Assembly (NCBI GenBank): GCA_029250605.1
Contig: JAQXEZ010000014.1
Location: forward strand, 1 to 64,000
Source of the DNA: Candidatus Thalassarchaeaceae archaeon
Lineage (GTDB): Archaea > Thermoplasmatota > Poseidoniia > Poseidoniales > Thalassarchaeaceae
Length of the DNA stretch: 64,000 nucleotides
Reading direction: 5' to 3'
Positions 7,533 through 16,920 of this stretch are shown one piece after another; the stretch's first letter is position 1, and every line of letters starts with the position of its first letter. Under the pieces are notes generated by a model. It was not told the origin of the DNA. It saw only the letters and a program-made list of their open reading frames with translations, and made no database searches. A program made the translations under genes and the position numbers.

Positions 7533-8876
7533 TTAGACGCCCAGAGTGAGCCTGCCGACGTCCCGAAGTCCGGGAGCCATGCCAACTACCAGCATTGCCA
7601 GGCCGATGAGCAGCCTGAGGTGCTGCTCCCTCCTCTCGAAGTTGAGGCTGTAGAATACGTAGTAGATCAGGCCGGCGAGGGCGAACTTGACCAGTGCGAA
7701 GAGCCATACCCCCTCATCCAGCATGCCGTGCTCGATCCCTAGCCTTTCGTTGACCCACAGGCCAGCATCGATGACGCGCTGGGAGGCCACGTGCTTCTCA
7801 CCGAGGCCGGGGAAGCCGTCGATCCCGATCCATGTAGCCAAGCCGTCCATAATCTGCCCGGCTACAGCGAGGAAAACGAGTGGTTGAGCCATTATTGCAC
7901 GTGACCTGAGTGGTTCGATTATGCCCTTCTCGGGGAGATCATCTGCTGATGACTTCCTGTATTCGTCATCGGACATCCCAAGTGGCAGGATGCCTGCCAC
8001 CAGGCCCTGCCTGGATAGCTCGGCCACAGCGCTTCTCCCCTGGGAGTACATCCAGTAGCAGACAACGGAAGGAACCCCTATCACGACCACGAGTGGCCAT
8101 ATCCGATCAGGTGCAGGAGGGGAGTCTATCGTGAATGAGGCTAGTGCCCCGAAGAAGATCAGCGACCCCCCGACGCCGGTGAGGTATACCATCCGCTGGA
8201 CGTTCGAGAAAAGCCCGGAGAGTTCCCGGGACCACAGGACGAACGCTATCGCGGCGATCACACCTAGGAGCATCGGCCAGAGGCTCAGGTCCCCTCCCTT
8301 TCCCGAGATCGAGGATGCGTAGACGACGAACTGGATCAGTATCAGTCCCGTTGCCAGGGTCTCGAGGTCGTTCTTCTGGGAGAGGCCATCCTCCTCTGCA
8401 CGATCGAGGGAGATTCCCGCTGCTCCGGCCAGCACTACCCAGAAGGCGGCCTGGAAGTGTATGCCAGGGCTGACGAAGTATGGTGCCAGACCAGCCCCGA
8501 ACATCTCCGCGTCCTCGGCGACCTCGCCGAAGACGGCCCATGTGATGAATGGGAGGAGAGCGAGCAGGGTGGTGTCGGTCGGGTCTATCCCAAGCTTCCT
8601 GAGCCATGCGGAGAGGGCTACTACGAACAGCCCCAGAACGATGGCATAGGTCATCGTGTTGACTGTGTTGTAGCCCGAATCGCCGGTCGACTCCCCCTTG
8701 ATCGGGTCGATGAAGTACTCGTTCAGCGACTCCGACAGGAAGTTCTCGATCCCCGCCCACTCGAGGCCGAGCCCGAGGAATATCAGCAGGAAAACCGCAA
8801 GGAGTGCGTTGATTGCCCATGTCTCGTATGGGTGGGACTCATCGAGCGGGTTGTTCACGGGCCTACGGGTGGCCAT
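7533..8876 (-). CDS. DUF63-like polytopic membrane protein
   Basis: This 447-residue protein has about ten hydrophobic segments. The region around residues 57-110 (PIKGESTGDSGYNTVNTMTY followed by a helix, then LLALLPFITWAVFGEVAEDA) resembles the archaeal DUF63 family, whose hallmark is 'GYN.VNT.TYA'. DUF63 has no known function and members I know of are shorter, so the C-terminal half may be an extension. It lies between the KH-domain gene and mccB on the same strand, with a 23-bp gap from the former. Confidence 0.65.
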   Translation of the reverse strand: MATRRPVNNPLDESHPYETWAINALLAVFLLIFLGLGLEWAGIENFLSESLNEYFIDPIKGESTGDSGYNTVNTMTYAIVLGLFVVALSAWLRKLGIDPTDTTLLALLPFITWAVFGEVAEDAEMFGAGLAPYFVSPGIHFQAAFWVVLAGAAGISLDRAEEDGLSQKNDLETLATGLILIQFVVYASSISGKGGDLSLWPMLLGVIAAIAFVLWSRELSGLFSNVQRMVYLTGVGGSLIFFGALASFTIDSPPAPDRIWPLVVVIGVPSVVCYWMYSQGRSAVAELSRQGLVAGILPLGMSDDEYRKSSADDLPEKGIIEPLRSRAIMAQPLVFLAVAGQIMDGLATWIGIDGFPGLGEKHVASQRVIDAGLWVNERLGIEHGMLDEGVWLFALVKFALAGLIYYVFYSLNFERREQHLRLLIGLAMLVVGMAPGLRDVGRLTLGV

Positions 8877-8899
8877 TCTCCCTTATGCGTGACGGTGAT

Positions 8900-9583
8900 T
8901 TACTCCTCGCCGAAGCTGACGCTCTCGCCATCTTCCAACTCGAAGGGCTTCTCTTCCGCCATCCTCTTTCGTGCCTCTGAGAATCCTGGGACCATTGACT
9001 CGAACGAGTCCGGGGCGATTGAGGTCTTGTCCCTGAATGTCTCCAGGTTCTTCGAGCGGAGCCTCTGCCTCCTCTTGTCCTGCTCGAGCCCGAAGAGGAC
9101 CGTGCTGTGCTCCGAGCCCCCCAGTATTCCCTCGATGGCTGGCGTGGCGAGGGAGAGGGAGTCGTTGCCCCCCAACACTGCCACAGTCGAACCGTAGACC
9201 GCTATCTCGCACCCTGACATCTCCTCGATCAGGGTCCTTATCCTCCCGTTGGTGCCGATGAGTCGGCTCCTCATCCTGCGTGTCTGGTTGGGTTGGCGTC
9301 CGACCCATTCCCTGATGTCGTACATCCTCAGGAAGACGTCGTCGTCGAGGAGTTGGACTGCTCTCTCAGGGGAGAATCCGCGACCTATCGCGGAAATCAC
9401 GTCTGGTACCTTCATCCTCCTGATTGGGTCTGGGTCCCCTGACCAGGAGATGGATACGTCGCCGGTCTGGGAGTCTATGCTCAGGCTCCCATCGCAGGCC
9501 TGCTCGATCATCTTCCGGGTCTTCCCGGACTTGCCGATGAGCACTGCTATCCTGTCCTTGGGTACCCTGCTGAGGTGCTCCAT
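8900..9583 (-). CDS. Dim2/Pno1-like KH-domain RNA-binding protein
   Basis: This 227-residue protein has two KH-type domains. Their GxxG loops are visible as VLIGKSGKTRKMIE near residues 14-27 and RLIGTNGRIRTLIEE near 107-121. The archaeal Dim2 (Pno1/Krr1-like) family binds the 3' end of pre-16S rRNA and works in small-subunit maturation. The neighbours aIF1A and Rio1 are its usual archaeal companions, and Rio1 also acts in late 40S/30S assembly. The C-terminal acidic tail (residues about 205-227) is divergent. Confidence 0.85.
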   Translation of the reverse strand: MEHLSRVPKDRIAVLIGKSGKTRKMIEQACDGSLSIDSQTGDVSISWSGDPDPIRRMKVPDVISAIGRGFSPERAVQLLDDDVFLRMYDIREWVGRQPNQTRRMRSRLIGTNGRIRTLIEEMSGCEIAVYGSTVAVLGGNDSLSLATPAIEGILGGSEHSTVLFGLEQDKRRQRLRSKNLETFRDKTSIAPDSFESMVPGFSEARKRMAEEKPFELEDGESVSFGEE

Positions 9584-9610
9584 GTTGGTTCTGCGACGGT
9601 AACTGCCGCT

Positions 9611-10495
9611 TTAATCCACGCTAGTAGCCTTCGATAGGTCTGGGACGGGGCCGTCCAGCACCCTCACCAGGCTCTCTGCCACATCGGCCTCATGCCCGTT
9701 CCGACCCGCCCATTGCGTCAGCCTCGTCACGTCCCTGACCAGGAACTCCTTGGCGCTGGGGTGCCTCGTGGTCACGGCTTGGCCGGCGTCGATGACCCAC
9801 GGGACTCCCTGCCTCCACAGGATGTTGTACTCGCTGAAGTCCGCGTGCACGAGGTCGCAGGTCTGCCATATGACGGCGACTATCTCCAGCAGGTCCTCGA
9901 AGACCGCGGATGCGCCCTCAACCTGGATGTCCTTCAGGCGCGGGCTCGGGGACTCCTCGTCGCCGATGAACTCCATGACGAGGACGTTCTTGAGGCTGAA
10001 GAGGGGCTCTGGGACGCGGAGGCCGCTCTTCCTCATCCTCTTCAGGTTCCTGAACTCCTTGCGCACCCAGATGTTGACCAGTTCCCTGTGCCTCCTGGAG
10101 AGGCCGGAGAAGCGAGGGTCTCCGTCGATGTACTTGGCCAGGCCCTTGAATACGGCGTTGGTGGTGTGGAATATCTTGACTGCCATGGGCCCGTTCGCTG
10201 AGGTGGCGCGGAAGACGTGGGCCTCCTTCCCCCTGGCTATGGGGTAGTCGATCGTCGCTATCTCGCCCTGCTCCATTAGCTTGTGCAGGGCTAGGAGGGT
10301 GGATCGGTCGAAGACCTGGTCGAAGACCCTCCGATCGACCCATTCGAACCTCCCTCTCCCCATGACTCCCTGCAGGGCGTCCTCTATGTCGTCGAACATC
10401 CGCTTGTACTTGGGCTCCGAGATCCACTCGTGCTTCCTCTCGGACCTCATCATCGTGTCCAGGTCAGGCTCATCCCAATCCTCGTCCGAGGGCAT
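9611..10495 (-). CDS. rio1: RIO1-type serine/threonine protein kinase
   Basis: This 294-residue atypical kinase/ATPase acts in small ribosomal subunit maturation. With the start at 10495, the motifs are the flexible loop IARGKEAHVFRA, Lys107 in AVKIF, the hinge VLVMEFIG, catalytic HADFSEYN (Asp219) and the metal-binding VIDAGQAV (Asp236). All are intact. The N-terminal winged-helix-like segment of RIO2 is not evident, so RIO1 fits better. The chosen ATG lies 4 bp after the aIF1A stop; an upstream ATG at 10528 would overlap aIF1A by 29 bp. Confidence 0.92.
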   Translation of the reverse strand: MPSDEDWDEPDLDTMMRSERKHEWISEPKYKRMFDDIEDALQGVMGRGRFEWVDRRVFDQVFDRSTLLALHKLMEQGEIATIDYPIARGKEAHVFRATSANGPMAVKIFHTTNAVFKGLAKYIDGDPRFSGLSRRHRELVNIWVRKEFRNLKRMRKSGLRVPEPLFSLKNVLVMEFIGDEESPSPRLKDIQVEGASAVFEDLLEIVAVIWQTCDLVHADFSEYNILWRQGVPWVIDAGQAVTTRHPSAKEFLVRDVTRLTQWAGRNGHEADVAESLVRVLDGPVPDLSKATSVD

Positions 10496-10499
10496 TTGC

Positions 10500-11012
10500 T
10501 CACCCGAAGAATGAGTCGATGTCGTCATCGTCTACGGCTGGCTCTGGTGGTGCTTCTGTTCCCTCGTTGCCGGCATCCTCGATGTCAGATTCCTCTGCTT
10601 CCTCGACTTCCCGCGATTCCTCAGCTTCCTTGACTTCCCGTGATTCCTCTCTGGCCATCCCGAAGAGGTCGACTATCTCCGGCAGGACCCCCTTCCTTGA
10701 CAGGTATAGGGACTGGGTCTTGGTGTAGCGCATGCAAACGTTGGCCTTCTCGTCCTGGAACTCCCATGGCTGGATGACGATCAGGTCGCCCTCCCTGACC
10801 CATTGGCGGCGCCGCATCTTGCCTGGGATCCTAGCGAGGCGGGACTCGCCGTCCTCGCAGACCGAACGGACCCTCCGTCCCCCGAGGATGTTGTCAGCGA
10901 TGGCGAACATCTCGTTCACCTTTCGGTTAGGCAGGGGTACGCGTATCCTGTCTCCGCCGGATTCCATCTGCGCTAGCAGCTCAGTGTCCACCGACTCCTC
11001 CCTACGGGCCAT
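10500..11012 (-). CDS. eif1A: Translation initiation factor aIF1A with long acidic C-terminal tail
   Basis: This 170-residue protein has the S1/OB-fold core of IF1A (about 24-110: RVPLPNRKVNEMFAIADN, GGRRVRSVCEDG, RIPGKMRRRQWVREGD, LIVIQPWEFQDEKAN). It promotes initiator tRNA binding and scanning on the small subunit. After residue about 112 comes a strongly acidic, repetitive tail ending DDDDIDSFFG. This recalls the acidic tail of eukaryotic eIF1A, whose terminal DIDDI motif binds eIF5B; I believe most archaeal versions lack such a tail. The start is ATG 11012 (MARREES), and a GTG at 11033 is possible. It is followed by rio1 and the KH gene. Confidence 0.92.
   Translation of the reverse strand: MARREESVDTELLAQMESGGDRIRVPLPNRKVNEMFAIADNILGGRRVRSVCEDGESRLARIPGKMRRRQWVREGDLIVIQPWEFQDEKANVCMRYTKTQSLYLSRKGVLPEIVDLFGMAREESREVKEAEESREVEEAEESDIEDAGNEGTEAPPEPAVDDDDIDSFFG
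10588..10650 (-). repeat. 27-bp tandem repeat encoding part of the aIF1A acidic tail
   Basis: Two 27-bp units (10588-10614 and 10615-10641) differ at four positions and are followed by a 9-bp partial unit. They encode two copies of a nine-residue ESREV(K/E)EAE-type peptide in aIF1A, so the tail grew by recent in-frame duplication. Confidence 0.9.
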
Positions 11013-11055
11013 CGTGCCTCGGTCATGGGGCACCTATGTGAAGTTGAGCCTGCCA

Positions 11056-12744
11056 TCAGGACAGGAGTGCGGCTGCAGCGTCCTCTGCTAGGCCCAGAAG
11101 CCATTCGCTCGGGGGTCCGATGCCGAATGCCAGGGAGAGGAAAGCCATGGAGATGATCAGCGCGCGTACCATTGGGCTGGCTGGGGAGGACTCCCCGTCC
11201 TCGTTTGGCTCGAAGAACATCACCATCCCCATCCTGAGGTAGTAGAACATCGAGAGGGCGCTGTTGAGCACCACTGCCACTGCCAGCCAGAAGACTGGGT
11301 TGACGCTCAGGGCCCACGAGATGATCGTCGACGCCCCTCCGGTTCCGGCCGAGACGGTCACTATCCCGTTGATCATTAGCAGCTTGGAGAGGAATCCGGA
11401 GAACGGCGGCACCCCTGCGAGGGAGAGCATGAACACGAACATGGATGCTGCGAGGAGCGGGTCCCTGCTAGCGAGTCCGTTGAGCCCCGAGACGCTGTGG
11501 CTGGAGCCCTCCCTCTCGATCGACGAGAGGACCATGAACGGACCCATCTTGAACAGGACCAGGACGCAGAGGTGGAAGATCACGGCCATCACTATCAGCT
11601 CCTGGGCCGATGGGTCCGCCATTCCGGACCCGATCGCGGACACCGCTGCCAGCATGTATCCAGCATGGGCAACGCTGGAGTATGCGAAGACCCGCTTGGG
11701 GTTGTCACTGGAGAGTGCTGCTAGGTTGCCCCACGTCATCGTGATGACGGATATCACGGCTAGGGTGCAGTACCAGAATGCTGCGCCTGAGGCGGGCATC
11801 GCTATGGTCAGCAGGAGCCTGAACAGGGCAACGAAGCCCATCGCCTTCGATGCGGTGGCGAGGACTCCTGCGACCATGGAGGATGTCCCCGAGTATGCAT
11901 CCGGTATGGCTAGGTGGAATGGTGCTGCCCCGACCTTGAAGCCGAATGCGACCAGCATCATTCCGACGCCTGCCGCTGCGAGGGGGTCCAGGGTCTCCAT
12001 GGACTGCCACGACTGTGACAGGCCTGCGACGCTGAGGTCACCGTTCCAGAGGTAGAGCAGGGACATCCCGTATATCCCGACCGCGGATGCGACTGAGCCC
12101 ACGATGAAGTACTTCGTTCCCGCTTCCCCCCCTTCCTTGGACTCCTTGTGGAACCCTACTAGGACGTACGATGAGAGTGATGCCAGCTCCAGGCATACGA
12201 AGAGCATGAACAGGTGGGTCGACTTGGCCATCAGCGACATGCCTAGACCGAGGGTCAGGAGGAGGATGTGGAAGTCAGCCTGCCTGCGGTTGTCGTAGAG
12301 GGCCGCGGTCTTGCTGCTCTCGGTTTCCTCGTCGTCCCCTTCCGATGGAGCCGGGGCATTGGGGTCGGAGGGGAGCCTCTGGGTCGCTGAGGCCGCACAG
12401 AGGATGAGGACGCAGATGAAGAGGTTCGTGAGAAGGGAGCTGAACTGGTCGACCTCCAGAGCGCTGCCCACCTGACCCGATGAGGGAGGGTCGAGCAATG
12501 CCATGGTGGAGGCCAGGAGGGCAGCCGAGAGCGTGGCCAGGGTCATCCAGTTGGGGAGGCGCGGGTCTCTTGTTGCGGGGAACCTGGTGCCTCCGATCAT
12601 TACCGGGATCCTGAGGCTAGTGAGGGGAATCCTGAACTTGGCGTCCCCGAGGTTTGGGATGATGATGATGGCAGCTAGACCCAACATCAGGACTAGTTCC
12701 GGGAGGAGGAGTTGGATGTCCATCCCATCGAGCTCGGAGGTCAT
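11056..12744 (-). CDS. nuoN: Complex I subunit N (antiporter-like membrane subunit)
   Basis: This 562-residue polytopic proton-pumping subunit belongs to the Mrp-antiporter-like family. Recognisable blocks include LELASLSSYVLVGFHKES, a lysine-bearing helix near KYFIVGSVASAVGIYGMSLL, and GFKVGAAPFHLAIPDAYSGT. It is the last of the nuo genes. Its start overlaps the nuoM stop by 4 bp, indicating translational coupling. An acidic loop near residues 125-140 (DDEETESS) is lineage-specific. Confidence 0.93.
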   Translation of the reverse strand: MTSELDGMDIQLLLPELVLMLGLAAIIIIPNLGDAKFRIPLTSLRIPVMIGGTRFPATRDPRLPNWMTLATLSAALLASTMALLDPPSSGQVGSALEVDQFSSLLTNLFICVLILCAASATQRLPSDPNAPAPSEGDDEETESSKTAALYDNRRQADFHILLLTLGLGMSLMAKSTHLFMLFVCLELASLSSYVLVGFHKESKEGGEAGTKYFIVGSVASAVGIYGMSLLYLWNGDLSVAGLSQSWQSMETLDPLAAAGVGMMLVAFGFKVGAAPFHLAIPDAYSGTSSMVAGVLATASKAMGFVALFRLLLTIAMPASGAAFWYCTLAVISVITMTWGNLAALSSDNPKRVFAYSSVAHAGYMLAAVSAIGSGMADPSAQELIVMAVIFHLCVLVLFKMGPFMVLSSIEREGSSHSVSGLNGLASRDPLLAASMFVFMLSLAGVPPFSGFLSKLLMINGIVTVSAGTGGASTIISWALSVNPVFWLAVAVVLNSALSMFYYLRMGMVMFFEPNEDGESSPASPMVRALIISMAFLSLAFGIGPPSEWLLGLAEDAAAALLS

Positions 12745-14327
12745 GGGCTCACCCCCTCGGACTGCATTGCTTCGACCAGCAATTCGACCATTACCTCGGT
12801 GCCCCAGTAAGACATCATGTCCCAGAAGAAGAACGGCAGGATCCCGAAGAGTATAGTCAGCGCCCCTAGTATCGTCATGCCCGCGTTCTCATGCCAGGTG
12901 AGGTCCCTGGGCTCGTGGTGCAGCGTGTCCGGGAGCATTCCCTGGTGGGGGTCATTGGACTCGAATATCGTCCGCTGCATCGAGGTCAGGTAGTAGACTG
13001 CAGTGATCACGAGAGTGAGGGCCGGGAGTAGGACGAGCCAACCGAATGTCATCCAGAAGGCGATCAGCACCGCGACCTCCGCCACGAATCCTGCCATCAA
13101 GGGGAGTCCGAGGCTGGCCATCCAACCGAGCATCATGTGCCCCGCAAGCCAAGGGCTGTGGTGGGCGATCCCGCGCATCGATCCGATCTCCAAGGTGTGG
13201 TAGTGGTGCTTGAATGACCCGGCGACAGCGAAAAGGAGGGGGCTGATGATTCCATGAGCGAACATCATGAAGAGCGCTCCTGCGATTCCCAATGGCTGCA
13301 TCGTCGCTATTCCTAGGAAGATCAGCCCCATGTGCGAAACCGAGGAGTACGCGACCATCCGCTTGAGGTTCGACTGTCCCATGCAGACCCATGCACCGTA
13401 AGCTAGGCTTGCCATTCCGAGGAATACCAATAGGGGGGTGAACACGACGGTTGATGCCGGGAATGCAGTTACTGCGACCCTCAGGAACCCATAGGCACCC
13501 ATCTTCAGCATCACTCCGGCTAGGATCATCGACCCGGCTGTGGGTGCCTGCACGTGGGCATCTGGGAGCCATGTGTGGACCGGGACGCTGGGCATCTTGG
13601 TCGCGAAACCTATCAGGAGGAGGACCCAGACCAGGTGCCGCAGTCCCTCGCTCATCTGTCCGCCGCTATCGAGCATGGCGATCATGTCGAACGACCTCTC
13701 GGAGATCGAGGCTCCAGTGTTGAAGTACATCACCAGGATCCCGATTAGCATGACGACGCTGGCCGTGAAGGTGTAGATGAAGAACTTCATCGCAGCATAG
13801 CGCCTGTCCTCCCCTCCCCAAACCAGTATCAGGAAGAACATCGGTATCAGGGTCATCTCCCAGAAGACGTAGAAGACGAATAGGTCGAGCGAGACGAAAA
13901 CCCCGATCATGGCGCCTTCCATTACAAGGAGCAGGGGGTGGAAGTAGTGACCCTTCTTGGCGTCCCACTCTACGAGCATGGAGAGTGGTACCACCAGGGC
14001 TGTGAGCCATATCATCGGCAGGGAGAGGGCATCGGCGCCAACGTGCCATGAGACCCCGATATGGGGGATGATCTCGAATGGTGTGTTCTCAAGCTCGTAC
14101 CCGCCGAAGTCGATGTCCATCCAATCGATGTCGCTGAGCGATGTCGCTGCTGCCCACGTGGATATTGCGAGCAGCGCCAGAGCGACGCCCATGCAGATGT
14201 TCCTGGAGACCCCGGAAACCTGCGCAGAGAGTTCTTCTGGCAGGATTTGAGGCAGTACCATCAGCAAGAGTCCGACTGCTATGGGCAATAGGGGGAGTAT
14301 GGTCAGGATCAGCCGCTCACCCCCCAT
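12741..14327 (-). CDS. nuoM: Complex I subunit M
   Basis: This 528-residue antiporter-like membrane subunit carries FYVFWEMTLIPMFFLI with the conserved Glu of helix 5. It also has PSVPVHTWLPDAHVQAPTAGS and LKRMVAYSSVSHMG, all typical of NuoM. It overlaps nuoL by 19 bp and nuoN by 4 bp. It would pump protons or sodium as part of the membrane arm. Confidence 0.95.
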   Translation of the reverse strand: MGGERLILTILPLLPIAVGLLLMVLPQILPEELSAQVSGVSRNICMGVALALLAISTWAAATSLSDIDWMDIDFGGYELENTPFEIIPHIGVSWHVGADALSLPMIWLTALVVPLSMLVEWDAKKGHYFHPLLLVMEGAMIGVFVSLDLFVFYVFWEMTLIPMFFLILVWGGEDRRYAAMKFFIYTFTASVVMLIGILVMYFNTGASISERSFDMIAMLDSGGQMSEGLRHLVWVLLLIGFATKMPSVPVHTWLPDAHVQAPTAGSMILAGVMLKMGAYGFLRVAVTAFPASTVVFTPLLVFLGMASLAYGAWVCMGQSNLKRMVAYSSVSHMGLIFLGIATMQPLGIAGALFMMFAHGIISPLLFAVAGSFKHHYHTLEIGSMRGIAHHSPWLAGHMMLGWMASLGLPLMAGFVAEVAVLIAFWMTFGWLVLLPALTLVITAVYYLTSMQRTIFESNDPHQGMLPDTLHHEPRDLTWHENAGMTILGALTILFGILPFFFWDMMSYWGTEVMVELLVEAMQSEGVSP

Positions 14328-16609
14328 GCAAGAGCGAAGATCGAGAGTGCACCCACTGCTGCCATCAGGATGTAGTCACTGGCCCGTCCGGTTGTGACCC
14401 GGCGAATCTGGATTGATCCGAGGACTGAGTTGGACTCGACCTTCTTGATTATGCCGTCAATCACTGTCCTGTCGAACCAAGCGGCGAGTGCGGCGAGGGG
14501 GAGGACTGTCTTGGAGAGGGCAAGCTCGTAGTAGTAGTCGAAGTAGAGGCGGTTCTGGAGGGCTTCCGACAGGCTCGACTTGGACATCTCAGTCACATCC
14601 TGGGAGCCGAACTTTCCTGAGAGCCGGACTAGCCACGAAACCAAGGGGCCGGATGACTGGCCGTCCCTCAGGGACCCGCCATGGACCCTGGCGGCGAAGA
14701 TCGGCCCTATCACCAATGAGAGGAAGATGGTGGTCCAGCCCACGATCCTCAGATTGGGGTCATCGGGCAGGAAGGCGTGCTCCAGCTCGTAGATCACCTG
14801 GTCTAGGAATGAGTCCTTGTGGATTCCCAAGTCATAGCTGTACGGCTTTGCCAGCCACTTCACGATACCGAAGACTGAGAGCCCGAAGCCGCCGAGGGCA
14901 CTGATGATTGAGAGTATCACGAGGGGTTCCTTGATCCATGGGGTGGACTCGTGTACGTGTTCCACAACTTCGTGCTTGGGCTCTCCGGCGAAGGTCATGA
15001 ACCACATCCTGGACATGTAGAAGCCTGTCATCCCAGCGGTCAGTAGGACTAGTATGGCCGGCCCGAACATCAGTGGCTCGTAGTCGAGTGACGCCTTCCA
15101 CGTCTTGGCCACGATCGCCTCCTTCGACCAGAAACCCCCGATCAGTGGGATGCCGATGATTGACATCGATCCGATCATCATGGCAGCCGAGGTGATTGGC
15201 ATCTTGGATGCCAGGCCCCCCATGTTGCGCATGTCCTGGGGGTCGAAGTCGTGGTGGTCGTGGTCGTCCCCCTCGTGCAGGTGGTCATGGGCGTGGTGGA
15301 CCTCGTGGATGACCGAGCCGCTGGCCATGAAGAGCATCCCCTTGGCCATTGCGTGGTTGAACAGGTGGAACATTGAACCGCCGAAGACGAGGGTTGCGGC
15401 ATCCGTCTTGCCGTGGCTGTAGAACCATAGTGATACTCCGAGGCCGGTGAAGATGTAGGCCAGTTGGCTCATGGTCGAGTAGGCTAGGACCTTCTTGATG
15501 TCATTCTGGACGAAGGCGATTGATGCTGCCATGAATGCGGTTATCCCGCCTATGTACGCCACTATCAGGCCCAGATCGTCCAAACCGGCCACCCCATGGT
15601 GCCCTATGTCCACGAACGGCACCATCCTGGCAACGAGGTACAGCCCAGCGTTGACCATCGTGGCCGCGTGGATGAGGGCCGAAACTGGGGTCGGCCCCTC
15701 CATGGCGTCAGGCAGCCAAACGTGAAGGGGGAATTGGGCTGACTTTCCTACTGCACCGACGAATAGCATCATTAGGGCCCAGAATAGCTTGTCCGAGTCC
15801 ACTGTCCCGTGGATCGATGGGTCCGCGAATATCACTGAGAACTCGAGGGACCCGTAGATATCGTAGAGGATAAGCAGGCCGACCATCAGGAACACATCGC
15901 CCACACGAGTTGTGAGGAACGCCTTCTTCGCTGCGTAAGCTGCGCTCTCCTTCCAGAAGTAGAAGCCTATCAGCAGGTAAGAGCAGAGTCCCATTATCTC
16001 CCAGAAGATGAATAGCCAGAGGAAGTTGTCAGCCAGCACCATGCCGAACATCCCCATTGCGAAGAGCACGAACTCGGCGTAGAAGCGATGGTTGCGGTTC
16101 TCGTTAATCGGGTCGGTGTTCATGTATCCGAGGCTGAACCAGCAGATCAGGAAGCACAGGAAGGTTGCTACGAAGAGTAGCATCAGGGTCACTGAGTCGA
16201 TCCAAACACCGACGCCGATGATCCTCTCAGAGCTCATGGTGTAGTCAGAGTGCAGCACGTCGAACGAGATCCAGTCCATCCATGATGCGGCTACGCGCCC
16301 TCCGGCGTCTTCGGATATCTCACGAGCACCCCGGATGTAGTCCACCAGAATCCAAACTGCGGTGGACAGGGATACTAGCAGTGAGGAGAGGCCGATCACG
16401 CCTCCCTCCTTCAGCGTCTCCTTCCAAGTTGGTTTTCCATTGTACACCTGGCCCGAGATTAGGATGATCGGGAATGCGATGAACGGGGCGAGGACGATTA
16501 GGAGAGCGGCATCGACCGATTCCACTCCCGCGATTGCCAAAACCGGGACGATTAGGAGAGCGGGGATTAGTGGCATCAGTAGCCTGTACTCGTTTCCTGA
16601 ATCCCCCAT
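14309..16609 (-). CDS. nuoL: Complex I subunit L with His-rich loop
   Basis: This 766-residue distal antiporter-like subunit has FIFWEIMGLCSYLLIGFYF and QFPLHVWLPDAMEGPTPVSA. It also has VKYLLAYSTMSQ-type sequence (KKVLAYSTMSQLAY) and the long C-terminal lateral helix region. A loop encoded at about 15243-15310 is very rich in His and Asp and precedes the conserved DMRNMGGL block; it could bind metal. nuoK ends 8 bp upstream. Confidence 0.95.
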   Translation of the reverse strand: MGDSGNEYRLLMPLIPALLIVPVLAIAGVESVDAALLIVLAPFIAFPIILISGQVYNGKPTWKETLKEGGVIGLSSLLVSLSTAVWILVDYIRGAREISEDAGGRVAASWMDWISFDVLHSDYTMSSERIIGVGVWIDSVTLMLLFVATFLCFLICWFSLGYMNTDPINENRNHRFYAEFVLFAMGMFGMVLADNFLWLFIFWEIMGLCSYLLIGFYFWKESAAYAAKKAFLTTRVGDVFLMVGLLILYDIYGSLEFSVIFADPSIHGTVDSDKLFWALMMLFVGAVGKSAQFPLHVWLPDAMEGPTPVSALIHAATMVNAGLYLVARMVPFVDIGHHGVAGLDDLGLIVAYIGGITAFMAASIAFVQNDIKKVLAYSTMSQLAYIFTGLGVSLWFYSHGKTDAATLVFGGSMFHLFNHAMAKGMLFMASGSVIHEVHHAHDHLHEGDDHDHHDFDPQDMRNMGGLASKMPITSAAMMIGSMSIIGIPLIGGFWSKEAIVAKTWKASLDYEPLMFGPAILVLLTAGMTGFYMSRMWFMTFAGEPKHEVVEHVHESTPWIKEPLVILSIISALGGFGLSVFGIVKWLAKPYSYDLGIHKDSFLDQVIYELEHAFLPDDPNLRIVGWTTIFLSLVIGPIFAARVHGGSLRDGQSSGPLVSWLVRLSGKFGSQDVTEMSKSSLSEALQNRLYFDYYYELALSKTVLPLAALAAWFDRTVIDGIIKKVESNSVLGSIQIRRVTTGRASDYILMAAVGALSIFALAWGVSG

Positions 16610-16617
16610 GGTATCAC

Positions 16618-16920
16618 CTAGTTGCTGAGCTCCCTCGCTGCATCGAGCGAGATCGTGCCCTGTGTGCTGTACAGGGAGAGTAGTATCGCTAGACCGATTG
16701 CGACCTCGGCTGCTGCGATGGCGATGGCGATGGCAGTGAAGACCCAGCCGTCCACATCGCCGTAGTGGGAGGCTGCTGCGACGAAGTTCAGGTTGGCTGC
16801 GTTAAGCATCAGCTCGATGCACATGAGGACGACGATTGCGTTCTTGTGGTAGAAGGTCCCGAGAAGGCCGATTCCGAATAGGATCACTCCCAGGGCTGCT
16901 ATCCAGCTTGGGTCGATCAT
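16618..16920 (-). CDS. nuoK: Complex I subunit K
   Basis: This 100-residue, three-helix membrane subunit has two buried glutamates, in CIELMLNAANLNF and AAAEVAIGLAI, both important for proton transfer. The start at ATG 16920 overlaps the nuoJ stop by 4 bp and gives the normal family length. A longer frame reaching 17100 would add non-family residues inside nuoJ and is not used. Confidence 0.95.
   Translation of the reverse strand: MIDPSWIAALGVILFGIGLLGTFYHKNAIVVLMCIELMLNAANLNFVAAASHYGDVDGWVFTAIAIAIAAAEVAIGLAILLSLYSTQGTISLDAARELSN

Noticed and set aside
8457-9197. 246-codon plus-strand frame antisense to the DUF63 and KH genes
   Set aside because: It crosses two well-supported genes and the gap between them, and no family is recognisable.
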